NCBI RefSeq assembly: GCF_016287535.1
Contig: NZ_JAEFAJ010000014.1
Location: 1 to 64,000, forward strand
DNA: 64,000 bases
Reading direction: 5' to 3'
Source: Ruminococcus sp.
GTDB lineage: Bacteria > Bacillota > Clostridia > Oscillospirales > Ruminococcaceae
Made by a program: the position numbers and the translations under genes. The notes beneath the pieces were generated by a model. It saw only the letters and a list, made by a program, of their open reading frames with translations, did no database searches and was not told the DNA's origin. Position 1 is the first letter of the stretch, and each line of letters starts with the position of its first letter. Shown piece by piece: positions 55,337 through 64,000 of this stretch.

Positions 55337-57739
55337 TTATTTGAATGCATATCTCATGAAAGTATACAGATGAGGCTTAACAGAGTCTGCACCATGAGTA
55401 CCGCCGGGTATGGACTGATAAACATGGTCAACGCCGTTTCTTGTGAGGATATCGCTGTACTGTTTCGGGAAAGTTCCTACAGTACCGTCATTCGTACCGC
55501 CGGTTATCATGAATACAGCCGGTTCAGGACCAACATCTCTGAACTTCATTTCACTTTCCTGCATACAGCCGGGGTGATGCATGAACATATCAGAGCCTGG
55601 TGTGATACCGGGTGCCGGACAAGCGCCGCCCACATAGCCGAAGAGGTCGGGACGCATAAGTCCGCAGTAGATAGCTTCACGGCCGCCCATTGAGAAACCG
55701 GTTATAGCTCTGTTTTCTCTGCCTGTCTTTACCGGATAGTTCTCTTCGATGAAAGGAATGAGGCTGTCTGAGATATCATACAGGAAGTTATCATACTCAG
55801 CGCAGGTCTGCTGATTGATACCGCTTGGGCTGTTCATGGTCTTGCTGGTGAACATATTGGGAGTAACTACTATGAACTCCTCAGCCTGACCGCTGGACAT
55901 AAGACCTGTCATAAGCTCCTGAACGCCCATACCGTTTACCATATCGTTCTCGCTTCCCATGATACCGTGCAGAACATACATTACGGGGTATTTCTTGTTC
56001 GGATCATAGTTCGGAGGCAGTATGACGTTACAGTTCTTTGTCTTGCCTGTGTATTTGCACATATACGATTTTTTCTCCACCTTGCACTGGCTTGACTTTT
56101 CAGCGCCGTTGGGAACAGTTGTAGGCATATCGTTCTTTATCTTGCTGTTGAGCTTGACGGAAGCTGAACCTCCGCCGGAAGTGGTTGTTGTTGTGGAAGT
56201 TGTCCTAATTGTCGTTGTAGTTGTGGTAGCGGTAGTCGTTGTAGTTACAGGATCCGGCAGCTTTTCCGCGCCGAGGAGATATTTCTGTAAGCATACAAGG
56301 TCAGCCACATTTACAACGCCGTCGCCGTTTACGTTCGAGTTGGGAGGAACTGTGCCTGCGCCGGACATCATATTGAGGATACCTCTTCTAAGAGGAGCAA
56401 GGTCGAATACATCTACGATACCGTCCTCGTTTGTATCGCCTCTCTTGCCGTTTGAAGGCTGTGTTGTGACGGTAGTAGTGCTGCTGTTTCCGTTCAGAGA
56501 TACAAGAGCCGGGGTACCGTTAACACCTGCATAAGCGTTGTCGATATAGAAATCCGTCAGGCTGTCGGTAGCTTCAACATAAAGAATAAGGTTCTTTGCT
56601 CCGGACGGGATCGTGTATGCAGGATTGGAAAGCTCCACCCAGTCAGTGGAAGCGGAAGCTTCCGCGACCATGTCATATATATCCGTACCGCTTGAATCAG
56701 TGTACTGAAGAGTAAGCTTCATAGAAGCTGCTGAATCCGGCTTTGCGTCAACGCCGAAGCTGTATGTCTCGCCGGGGATAAATGTACTCGTGTCAAGGGA
56801 TATAGCAGCGCCGTTCCATTTGTCTGTACGTCCGGAGACGTATAAGCCCTTTGAGCCGTCGTAGCCGCCTGAGGCTGCCTCTACGGATGCGCTTCCTCTG
56901 CCGCTCCAGTTGCCTGCACCGCTTTCAAATGTTTCCGTGAAATAGTAACCGTTCTCATCAGCCTGCACCGGCTCTTTTACTTCGGTTCCCGGAGTTGTCT
57001 GATCATCGGGATCGTCTGAGGTCGGGAAGGAGATAGACTTGACGTTTGCCGAGCCGTTAGACCTGTAACCCTCGATATTGAGGGATACCTCATAGAGAGT
57101 TCCCGACATATCAAGACCTGCCTGCGACCATGCGTCAAAGTGTTTGGATACGCTGATGGTGCCCTTCATGTAGTTGGTCTGATTGTTTCTCGAACCGCTT
57201 GTCTGGCGGATGCTCCAGTACTGCGGGAATGTGGCAGTACCGTCAAGTGAGGGCTGGTTATAGCGCATAGTCTTGCATATATCATAAGTATTGCCGTTGA
57301 GAGTTACTGTGCCCTTTCTTTCTGCACCGTCTCCTGGCGGACGCCAGTCGCCCCAGCCTTCGACGATGTAGTATTCCATAAGAGGGTTCCTCGTCCAGCC
57401 ATATACACACATATAGGAATTTCCTCTCGGTGTGTATTCAACATCGTAGTTGAGGGTTATGCTGCCGAATTCCTTGTAGTTTTTCTTCTGACTGTCAAAG
57501 TTTTTGCCCATGCGGGCGAGGAAGTTCTCAATGTTGCTCCATGAGCAGGTGAAAGAGCCTGCACTTGGGTTCATTGATATCTGTCCCTGACCGTTCTGAT
57601 TCCACATTTCGTAATCGTAGCCGCCGATATTTCCTCTTTCCTGCTGGTCGGCAGCTGAAGCTGTGAAAGGAACGGAAGAAAAGATCATCACAGCGGAAGC
57701 TGCACCGCCGATGATCTTTTTGATGTTTGTAAATTTCAC
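55337..57739 (-). CDS. Multidomain xylanolytic enzyme: GH11 - CBM22-like - dockerin - Thr linker - CE1-type esterase
   Basis: LMEYYIVEGWGDWRPPG and PQYWSIRQTSG...HFDAWSQAGLDMSG...IEGYRSNG (GH11); RGDTNEDGIVDVFDLAPLRRGILN...NVNGDGVVNVADLVCLQKYLLG; CNVILPPNYDPNKKYPVMYVLHG...GFSMGGREAI. GTG start at 57739 preferred for RBS spacing. Confidence 0.9.
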   Translation of the reverse strand: MKFTNIKKIIGGAASAVMIFSSVPFTASAADQQERGNIGGYDYEMWNQNGQGQISMNPSAGSFTCSWSNIENFLARMGKNFDSQKKNYKEFGSITLNYDVEYTPRGNSYMCVYGWTRNPLMEYYIVEGWGDWRPPGDGAERKGTVTLNGNTYDICKTMRYNQPSLDGTATFPQYWSIRQTSGSRNNQTNYMKGTISVSKHFDAWSQAGLDMSGTLYEVSLNIEGYRSNGSANVKSISFPTSDDPDDQTTPGTEVKEPVQADENGYYFTETFESGAGNWSGRGSASVEAASGGYDGSKGLYVSGRTDKWNGAAISLDTSTFIPGETYSFGVDAKPDSAASMKLTLQYTDSSGTDIYDMVAEASASTDWVELSNPAYTIPSGAKNLILYVEATDSLTDFYIDNAYAGVNGTPALVSLNGNSSTTTVTTQPSNGKRGDTNEDGIVDVFDLAPLRRGILNMMSGAGTVPPNSNVNGDGVVNVADLVCLQKYLLGAEKLPDPVTTTTTATTTTTTIRTTSTTTTTSGGGSASVKLNSKIKNDMPTTVPNGAEKSSQCKVEKKSYMCKYTGKTKNCNVILPPNYDPNKKYPVMYVLHGIMGSENDMVNGMGVQELMTGLMSSGQAEEFIVVTPNMFTSKTMNSPSGINQQTCAEYDNFLYDISDSLIPFIEENYPVKTGRENRAITGFSMGGREAIYCGLMRPDLFGYVGGACPAPGITPGSDMFMHHPGCMQESEMKFRDVGPEPAVFMITGGTNDGTVGTFPKQYSDILTRNGVDHVYQSIPGGTHGADSVKPHLYTFMRYAFK

Positions 57740-58003
57740 TTCAATCACTCCTTTGTTAAAATAAGCAAATTACATGATTTCGGTAATCCCCTGAGGAGCC
57801 TGGCGCTCCTTTGTTTCTATACTATTATTATAGTATGAATGACTGATGAATTGCAAGTCAAAACTTGTGATAGTTATAGACTATCGTCAAAGATTGCTTA
57901 CAAATGGTTAAAAATATGTAAAATATTAATGATGATATATACTTTAATAACTATAATCATATATTAGGGTTATATTTTGATAACCATAATGTAACATTTT
58001 GAC

Positions 58004-58032
58004 TTGACAAAGAAATACATTTGTGATAAAAT
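58004..58032 (+). promoter_or_regulatory. Sigma-A-type promoter of the M4 peptidase gene
   Basis: TTGACA - 17 nt - TAAAAT. Confidence 0.75.
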
Positions 58033-58082
58033 ATACTTACCGCGGTAAAATAATTAATCAACAGCAATACATGGAGGGAAAA

Positions 58083-60086
58083 ATGAATAAAGGATTTAAT
58101 AAACTCGTAGCATCTGTTTTATCATTAAGTTTAATTGCAGGTTATACGAACACCATTCCAAACTCAACAGCAAAGGCTGAAGAGAACACATTCAACGGAT
58201 TTGAAATTGCAGGAGAGGTCGGACTCGATACCGCTTCTGCCGAAGTAGCTGAAGAGCTTGAACAGCTCAGCAGCTTAAACGATAATGGGGTACCTGATAT
58301 TACCGTTTCTGAGAACAACGAAGTATCACAGATCAACGGCACACTTTCGGATACAAGCGTCAATACCAAGAATGACGCATTGTCTGTTATAGATAATATT
58401 TCAAATCTTCTCGGAATAGATAATGCATACCGTGAACTGAAGTTTGAAAGCTGCACTAACAGTCTGTACAATGATATCTATTCCTTCAATCAGTATTACA
58501 AGGGACTTGAAATGGTCAATTCCGGTATTACGGTCATCGTAAACAAGGAAACACGTGAGCCTAAGTTCCTCAACAGTTCATATGTATCAGATTTTTCGAT
58601 CGATATAACACCTCAGATATCTGAATATCAGGCTATTGATGCAGTAAGAAACAACTGCGGTGATTATTCTGGTTCATATCCGAGACTGGTAATATATACT
58701 GATGACAATGGCATAAGCTCGCTTGCATGGGAGTGCAATGTCGCTTCACTGACAACAGGCAAGGTATATGTTGACGCAGTAAACGGCGGCATACTCTTTG
58801 AGGAGAAGCTTGTTCATGGCGCTAAACTGACCAATGACGGCAGCGAGGAGCACTACTTAGTGGATTACAACCGCCTCATGCCAAAGGCTGGTTCGTATTA
58901 CATCGATATCGACCACAATAAGAGCGCTTTAAAGTTCTTCTTCCGTGACAAGATAAGAAATATCGCTATCCTCAGGAGCAATTCCTATTACGGCAGATTC
59001 GCGGGCAACGATTTTTATATATACTGCCACGATGATTACCAGAATATTTTCCGTACAAATTATGCTGAAAATGTTTTCTGGAAGACAGTAAACAATGATG
59101 ATATGTATAATCATTTATCGGATTACCTTGCAGAAACAGCTACCTTATACAATGCGGAAAAGGCATATGATTTCTACAAAAACACTTTCGGCTGGATCGG
59201 TGCAGACGGAAGGGGAAGCACACTGAATATTATACCTGAGCTCAGAGACAATGGCGGATATAGTATTAATAACGCAATGGCTTTCAACGGAAACAATCTT
59301 CTTGTATTCGGCGCAAAAGGCTGGGATTCAAATAACAATGAGATGAGCTGCTGGGGTGCTGACCCTGATATCGTTACTCACGAGTTCACTCATCTTGTAA
59401 CTCATGCAAAGCTTGGCTGGGGTCCGTCTTCCAACCACGAGACACAGGCGCTGAATGAAGCATACAGCGACATTATTGCTGAATATGCGGATGAGACTCC
59501 TGAATGGAAGCAGGGAACTGACATTTACCTGGACAATGCCGATGAATCGCTCTTTATAAGAAATCATGTTCGTCCTTCTTCACCTCAGTTATCAAAGTAC
59601 AATGGCGCAGGAAGCCTTGATAATGCAGAGTGTCACAGGGCTGCGACCATAATTACTCATATTGCATATATAATGCACCGTATGGGAATCGAGGATGAAG
59701 TAGGAGTACGTATCTGGTACGGTTCACTTGATTACCTTAAAAACACAAAGAAGGACTTTGCAGCCTGCAGAAAGGCAGTCCTTGCAGCAATAAGTGATGC
59801 GGTATACGATAAGTCTTTCAACGGCAAGTACAATGATTCTTGGTGGGATTATACCCTTATGACAAACGCTGCTTTCAACCGTTCAGGTGTTCTTCCTGAG
59901 GATCTGCTCGGCGATCTGGATCATGACGGCGTTATCACTAAAAATGACGCTAAGTTACTGAAGCTGGATCTTGACGGTATCAGCTCTCTGCCGACCAGTG
60001 ATCTGTTGCTTGCAGATATCAACATGGACAGCTATGTTGATATGGACGACTATATTGATTACTTCTTCGATTATAATTTAATATGA
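58083..60086 (+). CDS. M4-family (thermolysin-like) metallopeptidase with propeptide and C-terminal dockerin-like repeat
   Basis: DIVTHEFTHLVTHAKLGWG...NEAYSDIIAEY; LGDLDHDGVITKNDAKLLKLDLDG...ADINMDSYVDMDDYIDYFF. GGAGGG RBS before ATG 58083. Confidence 0.9.
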   Translation: MNKGFNKLVASVLSLSLIAGYTNTIPNSTAKAEENTFNGFEIAGEVGLDTASAEVAEELEQLSSLNDNGVPDITVSENNEVSQINGTLSDTSVNTKNDALSVIDNISNLLGIDNAYRELKFESCTNSLYNDIYSFNQYYKGLEMVNSGITVIVNKETREPKFLNSSYVSDFSIDITPQISEYQAIDAVRNNCGDYSGSYPRLVIYTDDNGISSLAWECNVASLTTGKVYVDAVNGGILFEEKLVHGAKLTNDGSEEHYLVDYNRLMPKAGSYYIDIDHNKSALKFFFRDKIRNIAILRSNSYYGRFAGNDFYIYCHDDYQNIFRTNYAENVFWKTVNNDDMYNHLSDYLAETATLYNAEKAYDFYKNTFGWIGADGRGSTLNIIPELRDNGGYSINNAMAFNGNNLLVFGAKGWDSNNNEMSCWGADPDIVTHEFTHLVTHAKLGWGPSSNHETQALNEAYSDIIAEYADETPEWKQGTDIYLDNADESLFIRNHVRPSSPQLSKYNGAGSLDNAECHRAATIITHIAYIMHRMGIEDEVGVRIWYGSLDYLKNTKKDFAACRKAVLAAISDAVYDKSFNGKYNDSWWDYTLMTNAAFNRSGVLPEDLLGDLDHDGVITKNDAKLLKLDLDGISSLPTSDLLLADINMDSYVDMDDYIDYFFDYNLI

Positions 60087-60173
60087 TCGGCTGACCGGGC
60101 TCTAAAGGCTTCGGCAGCAGTTAACCGCAGCATACAGCTGCAATAACTATCAGGAAGTTTTATACTCAGTTAC

Positions 60174-60212
60174 TGAGAGAACCTCTTTTTAAGAAGGGGT
60201 TCTCTCAAACTT
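60174..60212 (+). terminator. Rho-independent terminator
   Basis: GAGAGAACC...GGGTTCTCTC hairpin. Confidence 0.6.
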
Positions 60213-60273
60213 TCTTATGGAACTTCCGTTATTATAAAATATGCGAATCGCAAAAAATACAGGAGTGAAGAAA

Positions 60274-62229
60274 ATGAGAAGATTATTTGCAAGGATAGCA
60301 GCGGCTTCAATGACCGTATCTGTGATCGTTTCGGCGGTCCCTGCTGCAATGGCGGCACAGGCGGCTGAGATATATCCCGGTGACGGCTATGTCAGGACCT
60401 CGCCGCAGCTTTACAGAACATTTGACGGCTCGACCGGTTGTGTCAACTGCGCAAAAGAGACTTACAGCAATAATATATGGCTGGTAGACAAGGAAAATAA
60501 TGTGCGTGTTATCGGTGACGGCAGTTATTCTGTGTCAGGCGAGGGAAACGGGAGAGTTGAACAGTTCAGGACTCCGACTAATATAGAGCCGGTTGCAGCT
60601 GATGCAGCGGACTGGGACACAAAGGCGGAAATGCTGGCTAACGTGGTAAAGGTACGTAACTATTACAGGAATACCCTGAATCACACGGATTTTGATTTTT
60701 CCGGTTCAGGAGATCAGGGCTTCTATGCGTTTGAGTTCAATAACTCATGTGACGCCCGTGCCCGTATCTCAACGGACAACTTTGGAAAATGCCAGGACTA
60801 TACAGCGAATCTGCTTGGCTTTGGCGAAGGAGATCAGGAAAATTATTTCAGTATGGGCGTTGATGTCGGAGCTGTCGGTCATGAGTTCACGCACCTTTTC
60901 GTAAATAAGGAGCTTGGCTGGTGGCCTGACAAAATGAACACTGAGACAGAAGCGCTTATGGAAGCGTACTGCGACATTATCGGCGAGCTCTGCGAGGACG
61001 AGCCTGACTGGATGGTGGGAGCAGATGTGTTCAGGGCGAATACTTACGGAGAAAAGAAGTATTCCCTCAGAGATATGAGAAATCCTCAGGGAACCAGGAA
61101 TCCTAAGTTCGGAGATATTTACATTGATTACTTTGATGATTACTCAAATTACAAGAGAAAGCTTGAATGGCTGAAGAGCAACAATCCGTATCCCATGCAT
61201 CCCTGCTATCTTGGCACCACAGTCATTGACCATGCGGCATACCTGATGTATGAGGCAGGCATATCCAAGGATGATCTTGCGAAGATATGGTACCGCTCCG
61301 TATATTATTACAGAGGCGATACAACAAAGGCTACCTTTGTTGACTGTCGTGATGCCGTGGAGAAGGCAGCATATTATTCTTTCGGCAGCTCGTCAAGAGA
61401 GCTTCAGATAGTCAAGAAGGCATTTGACGATGTACGTGTAAAGTCACACCGTACAAGTCTTTCACAGGCAACTGCCGCAGTTCCTACACGTATGTCTGAC
61501 TTTACCAGAATAGAGAGCTATAATCTGCCCGAAGGAAGGTACTGGAACACAGGCGATCCGAATACTGCGAGCAGAGTGGCCAAGTATGGCGACACATCGA
61601 CCTATCTCCCTATGGGACCTACTGCCATTAAAAATTTTGTGATCTGCTCATGGCAGAATGAGGAGCCTTACTATCAGTGTGCCGGCTTTGCGAAGAAGCT
61701 TCAGACAGACTTTTTCCATACGGATACATTTGTGCAGAATTCAGACCTGTCATACGTTCCTGAGCTCGGAGACCACCTCCGTGTTGACCAGTACAGCAGA
61801 AGCACATATCTCGGAACACACAGCGTCTTCATAAGAGCTTTCGATTCAAACACCATTACCTATGCTGACTGCAATTCTGATCAGAATAATGTTATAAAAT
61901 GGAACAACCGTGTTTCGTGGTACCGTGAGAATGACGGAAGATTCTGCTTCTCCGACGGTCTGTGTACCTATAAATTCGTATGGGTCGAAAGACCGCTCAA
62001 GCAGGGCGACACTAACGCAGACGGAGTTCTTGATAATAATGACCTTGTTGCTATGGACAATATCATCAGCGGCAATATCTCTTACAGGATGTACGATGGA
62101 CTGCTGCGTGAATTTACAGCAGATATCAACGGCGACTATGTTGTTGACAGCGCAGACAGGGATATACTTTACGATCTCATCAATTGCAGAAACTACGCAA
62201 GGGAAAGATACGGATTTGTGATATACTGA
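60274..62229 (+). CDS. M4-like metallopeptidase fused to a CHAP/NlpC-P60-like domain and C-terminal dockerin
   Basis: GAVGHEFTHLFVNKELGWW...EALMEAYCDIIGE; YYQCAGFAKKLQTDFF...GTHSVFIRAFDSNTITYADCNSD; QGDTNADGVLDNNDLVAMDNIISG...ADINGDYVVDSADRDILYDLIN. Confidence 0.8.
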   Translation: MRRLFARIAAASMTVSVIVSAVPAAMAAQAAEIYPGDGYVRTSPQLYRTFDGSTGCVNCAKETYSNNIWLVDKENNVRVIGDGSYSVSGEGNGRVEQFRTPTNIEPVAADAADWDTKAEMLANVVKVRNYYRNTLNHTDFDFSGSGDQGFYAFEFNNSCDARARISTDNFGKCQDYTANLLGFGEGDQENYFSMGVDVGAVGHEFTHLFVNKELGWWPDKMNTETEALMEAYCDIIGELCEDEPDWMVGADVFRANTYGEKKYSLRDMRNPQGTRNPKFGDIYIDYFDDYSNYKRKLEWLKSNNPYPMHPCYLGTTVIDHAAYLMYEAGISKDDLAKIWYRSVYYYRGDTTKATFVDCRDAVEKAAYYSFGSSSRELQIVKKAFDDVRVKSHRTSLSQATAAVPTRMSDFTRIESYNLPEGRYWNTGDPNTASRVAKYGDTSTYLPMGPTAIKNFVICSWQNEEPYYQCAGFAKKLQTDFFHTDTFVQNSDLSYVPELGDHLRVDQYSRSTYLGTHSVFIRAFDSNTITYADCNSDQNNVIKWNNRVSWYRENDGRFCFSDGLCTYKFVWVERPLKQGDTNADGVLDNNDLVAMDNIISGNISYRMYDGLLREFTADINGDYVVDSADRDILYDLINCRNYARERYGFVIY

Positions 62230-62250
62230 TCCCTGAGACAGCTGAACATG

Positions 62251-62290
62251 AAAAAAACTCCCGTGCAGCATATGCTGTACAGGAGTTTTT
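62251..62290 (+). terminator. Rho-independent terminator
   Basis: AAAAAACTCCCGTGCAGCATATGCTGTACAGGAGTTTTT. Confidence 0.85.
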
Positions 62291-62510
62291 GATTATAACA
62301 GGTTGTACATTTCCTATAAACAACGGTATACGCTGTTGTTGATTGCTGCAAAGATAAAAATGGTAAGGAACTATTAACAGAAAGAACAATATCTTCAACA
62401 GGTATATGTGATATTATATTACTGTAAGGATATGATACTTCAATGGGTAAGGCAGTCATGATTACATAAAGTATTCATGAAAAACTGTCAGATCACACGG
62501 AGGTGAGGGA

Positions 62511-63680
62511 ATGGATAATTCTGCGGTTTATATTTCGTATGTGATAACCGAGATATTCTGTATTCTGTTTTCGGCTGGTATTATCTTTAAGGCCAACAGA
62601 AACGTAGGTACAGACCTTCAGATGCGTCATTTCAGAGGAATGGCATTATTCTTTATAATATACCTTATAAGCGACAGCTGGTGGGCGCTCGGACAGGGCG
62701 GGCTGATACCGTTCAACAGGACGTTGAACAAGGCTGCGAACGCTGTGGGACTTGTAGCGGTTGCCCTGCTTACGCTTGGCTGGTGCATATTTGTTATTTA
62801 CAGGATCGACCAGAATAAAACCAGGAATATGAAGCTGTTGATAAGGCTGTATTATGCTGCGGCAATTGTGGATATACTGATTATAATCTCATCTGTATTC
62901 ACAGGTTTTTATTTCTATGTCGATGAAAATGATATCTTCCGGTTTGGCGACGGATATTTTCTGCATCTTTTATTCATTGTCGTACAGCTGTTTGGTAGCG
63001 GTATATATTCGTTCGTGCAAAGCTTTTCAAACAAGCAGGTCAAGCTGAAGAAGGAATACCGTTTGCCCCTGCTGTTTATAATCATACCGACTGCTGCGGC
63101 TGTGCTTGAAGGGATACTGCCGGTGTGTCCGATCGTGCCGCTGGGAATATATCTGCCTATACAGCTTGCTTTTTTGGAGATACAGAGCAGCGAGATATAT
63201 TCCGACGCGCTCACCGGACTCAACAACCGCAGGCGTATGGAGATGTTCCTTCAGGACATGATACACAATGCCTCGGACGAAAATCCTTTCAGGATACACA
63301 TGATAGATGTAAACGACTTCAAGCAGGTCAACGACAAGTTCGGACATATAGCGGGCGACAGAGCGCTGCAGCTTGTAGCTGACGCTCTCCGCAATGTTTC
63401 CGACAAGCTGCACGGATTCTGCGCGAGATACGGCGGTGACGAATTTGTGCTGATAGTCAGCGGCGAAGCGAAGGTACAGGAATTGATACAGAATGAAGTG
63501 AAATCCATGCGCGAAAGCTGTGCCGACCTTCTCCCGCAGCTGACGGTATGCACCGGCAGCGCGGTGTGCCGTTCGGGAGCAATGACCGCTACACAGCTGA
63601 TCGCAAAGGCAGATGAGCAGCTGTATATACAGAAGGAAATATACCATGGAAGAAAGAAAATGGCAGAAAATGCCGGATAA
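62511..63680 (+). CDS. Membrane-bound GGDEF diguanylate cyclase
   Basis: Multiple N-terminal TM helices; DALTGLNNRRRMEMFL, ARYGGDEFVLIV. Confidence 0.95.
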   Translation: MDNSAVYISYVITEIFCILFSAGIIFKANRNVGTDLQMRHFRGMALFFIIYLISDSWWALGQGGLIPFNRTLNKAANAVGLVAVALLTLGWCIFVIYRIDQNKTRNMKLLIRLYYAAAIVDILIIISSVFTGFYFYVDENDIFRFGDGYFLHLLFIVVQLFGSGIYSFVQSFSNKQVKLKKEYRLPLLFIIIPTAAAVLEGILPVCPIVPLGIYLPIQLAFLEIQSSEIYSDALTGLNNRRRMEMFLQDMIHNASDENPFRIHMIDVNDFKQVNDKFGHIAGDRALQLVADALRNVSDKLHGFCARYGGDEFVLIVSGEAKVQELIQNEVKSMRESCADLLPQLTVCTGSAVCRSGAMTATQLIAKADEQLYIQKEIYHGRKKMAENAG

Positions 63681-63869
63681 AACAGAATATGAGGATATCC
63701 TTCCGTCACCGCAGATACGGTCATGGGGGGATTATTATTTGTAATTTGTTGCGAATTAACAAAATATCAGTTGACTTGTGAATAAAAATGCGGTATAATA
63801 ATATAAACTTAAAAGTATTGCTAAATGATAAAAATACCATATCGCATTATTGAAAGGAGGCGGGGCAAA

Positions 63870-64000
63870 ATGTATGTACAGGGCAAATGCTACAAATGCG
63901 GAGGATTTCTTGCTGTTGATGATACGCAGGACGCCTCTGTCTGCCCGTTCTGCGGCAAAGCCTTTGTCGTTGAAAAGGCTGTGAGCAGCTTTAACGAAAC
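63870..64000 (+). CDS. Zinc-ribbon protein, truncated by the window end
   Basis: GAAAGGAGG RBS; MYVQGKCYKCGGFLAVDDTQDASVCPFCGKAFVVEKAVSSFNE. Confidence 0.75.
   Translation, partial: MYVQGKCYKCGGFLAVDDTQDASVCPFCGKAFVVEKAVSSFNE

Noticed and set aside
57869-57885. GATAGT-TATAG-ACTATC inverted repeat in the divergent 57.75-58.08 kb intergenic region
   Set aside because: Could be an operator but is short and AT-rich; no second copy seen to support it.
1-64000. tRNA/rRNA, transposase, integrase, prophage, toxin-antitoxin or restriction systems
   Set aside because: No recognisable sequences or protein motifs for any of these in either strand of the window.

Overview
Window of about 43-45% GC from what looks like a Ruminococcus-type rumen/gut Clostridium. 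The organism is inferred from dockerins, Thr-rich linkers, BspA/DUF285 repeat proteins and a CotH protein; I ran no database search. There are about 31 supported CDSs, mostly large secreted proteins. Nine carry dockerin-like repeats, but only one is a classical plant-polysaccharide enzyme (GH11-CBM22-dockerin-CE1). The others are M4 proteases, an LRR/HEIWH metallopeptidase, an alpha/alpha-toroid-like protein and proteins of unknown function. Main observations: (1) an ECF sigma / single-TM putative anti-sigma pair whose extracellular domain is homologous to a domain of the adjacent secreted dockerin protein (7383-11913); (2) a near-identical ~65-bp upstream element in front of two paralogous dockerin genes 36 kb apart; (3) a four-way-junction palindromic element with a sister hairpin (44602-44832); (4) a second multibranch, potentially alternative-folding element (45762-45899) upstream of an ABC/Ntn-hydrolase/two-component operon; (5) a 34-aa ORF, absent from the ORF track, directly downstream of a CotH gene; (6) a tandem duplication of secreted SH3-like genes with conserved leader but diverged body. 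No tRNA, rRNA, CRISPR, IS element or prophage was recognised.
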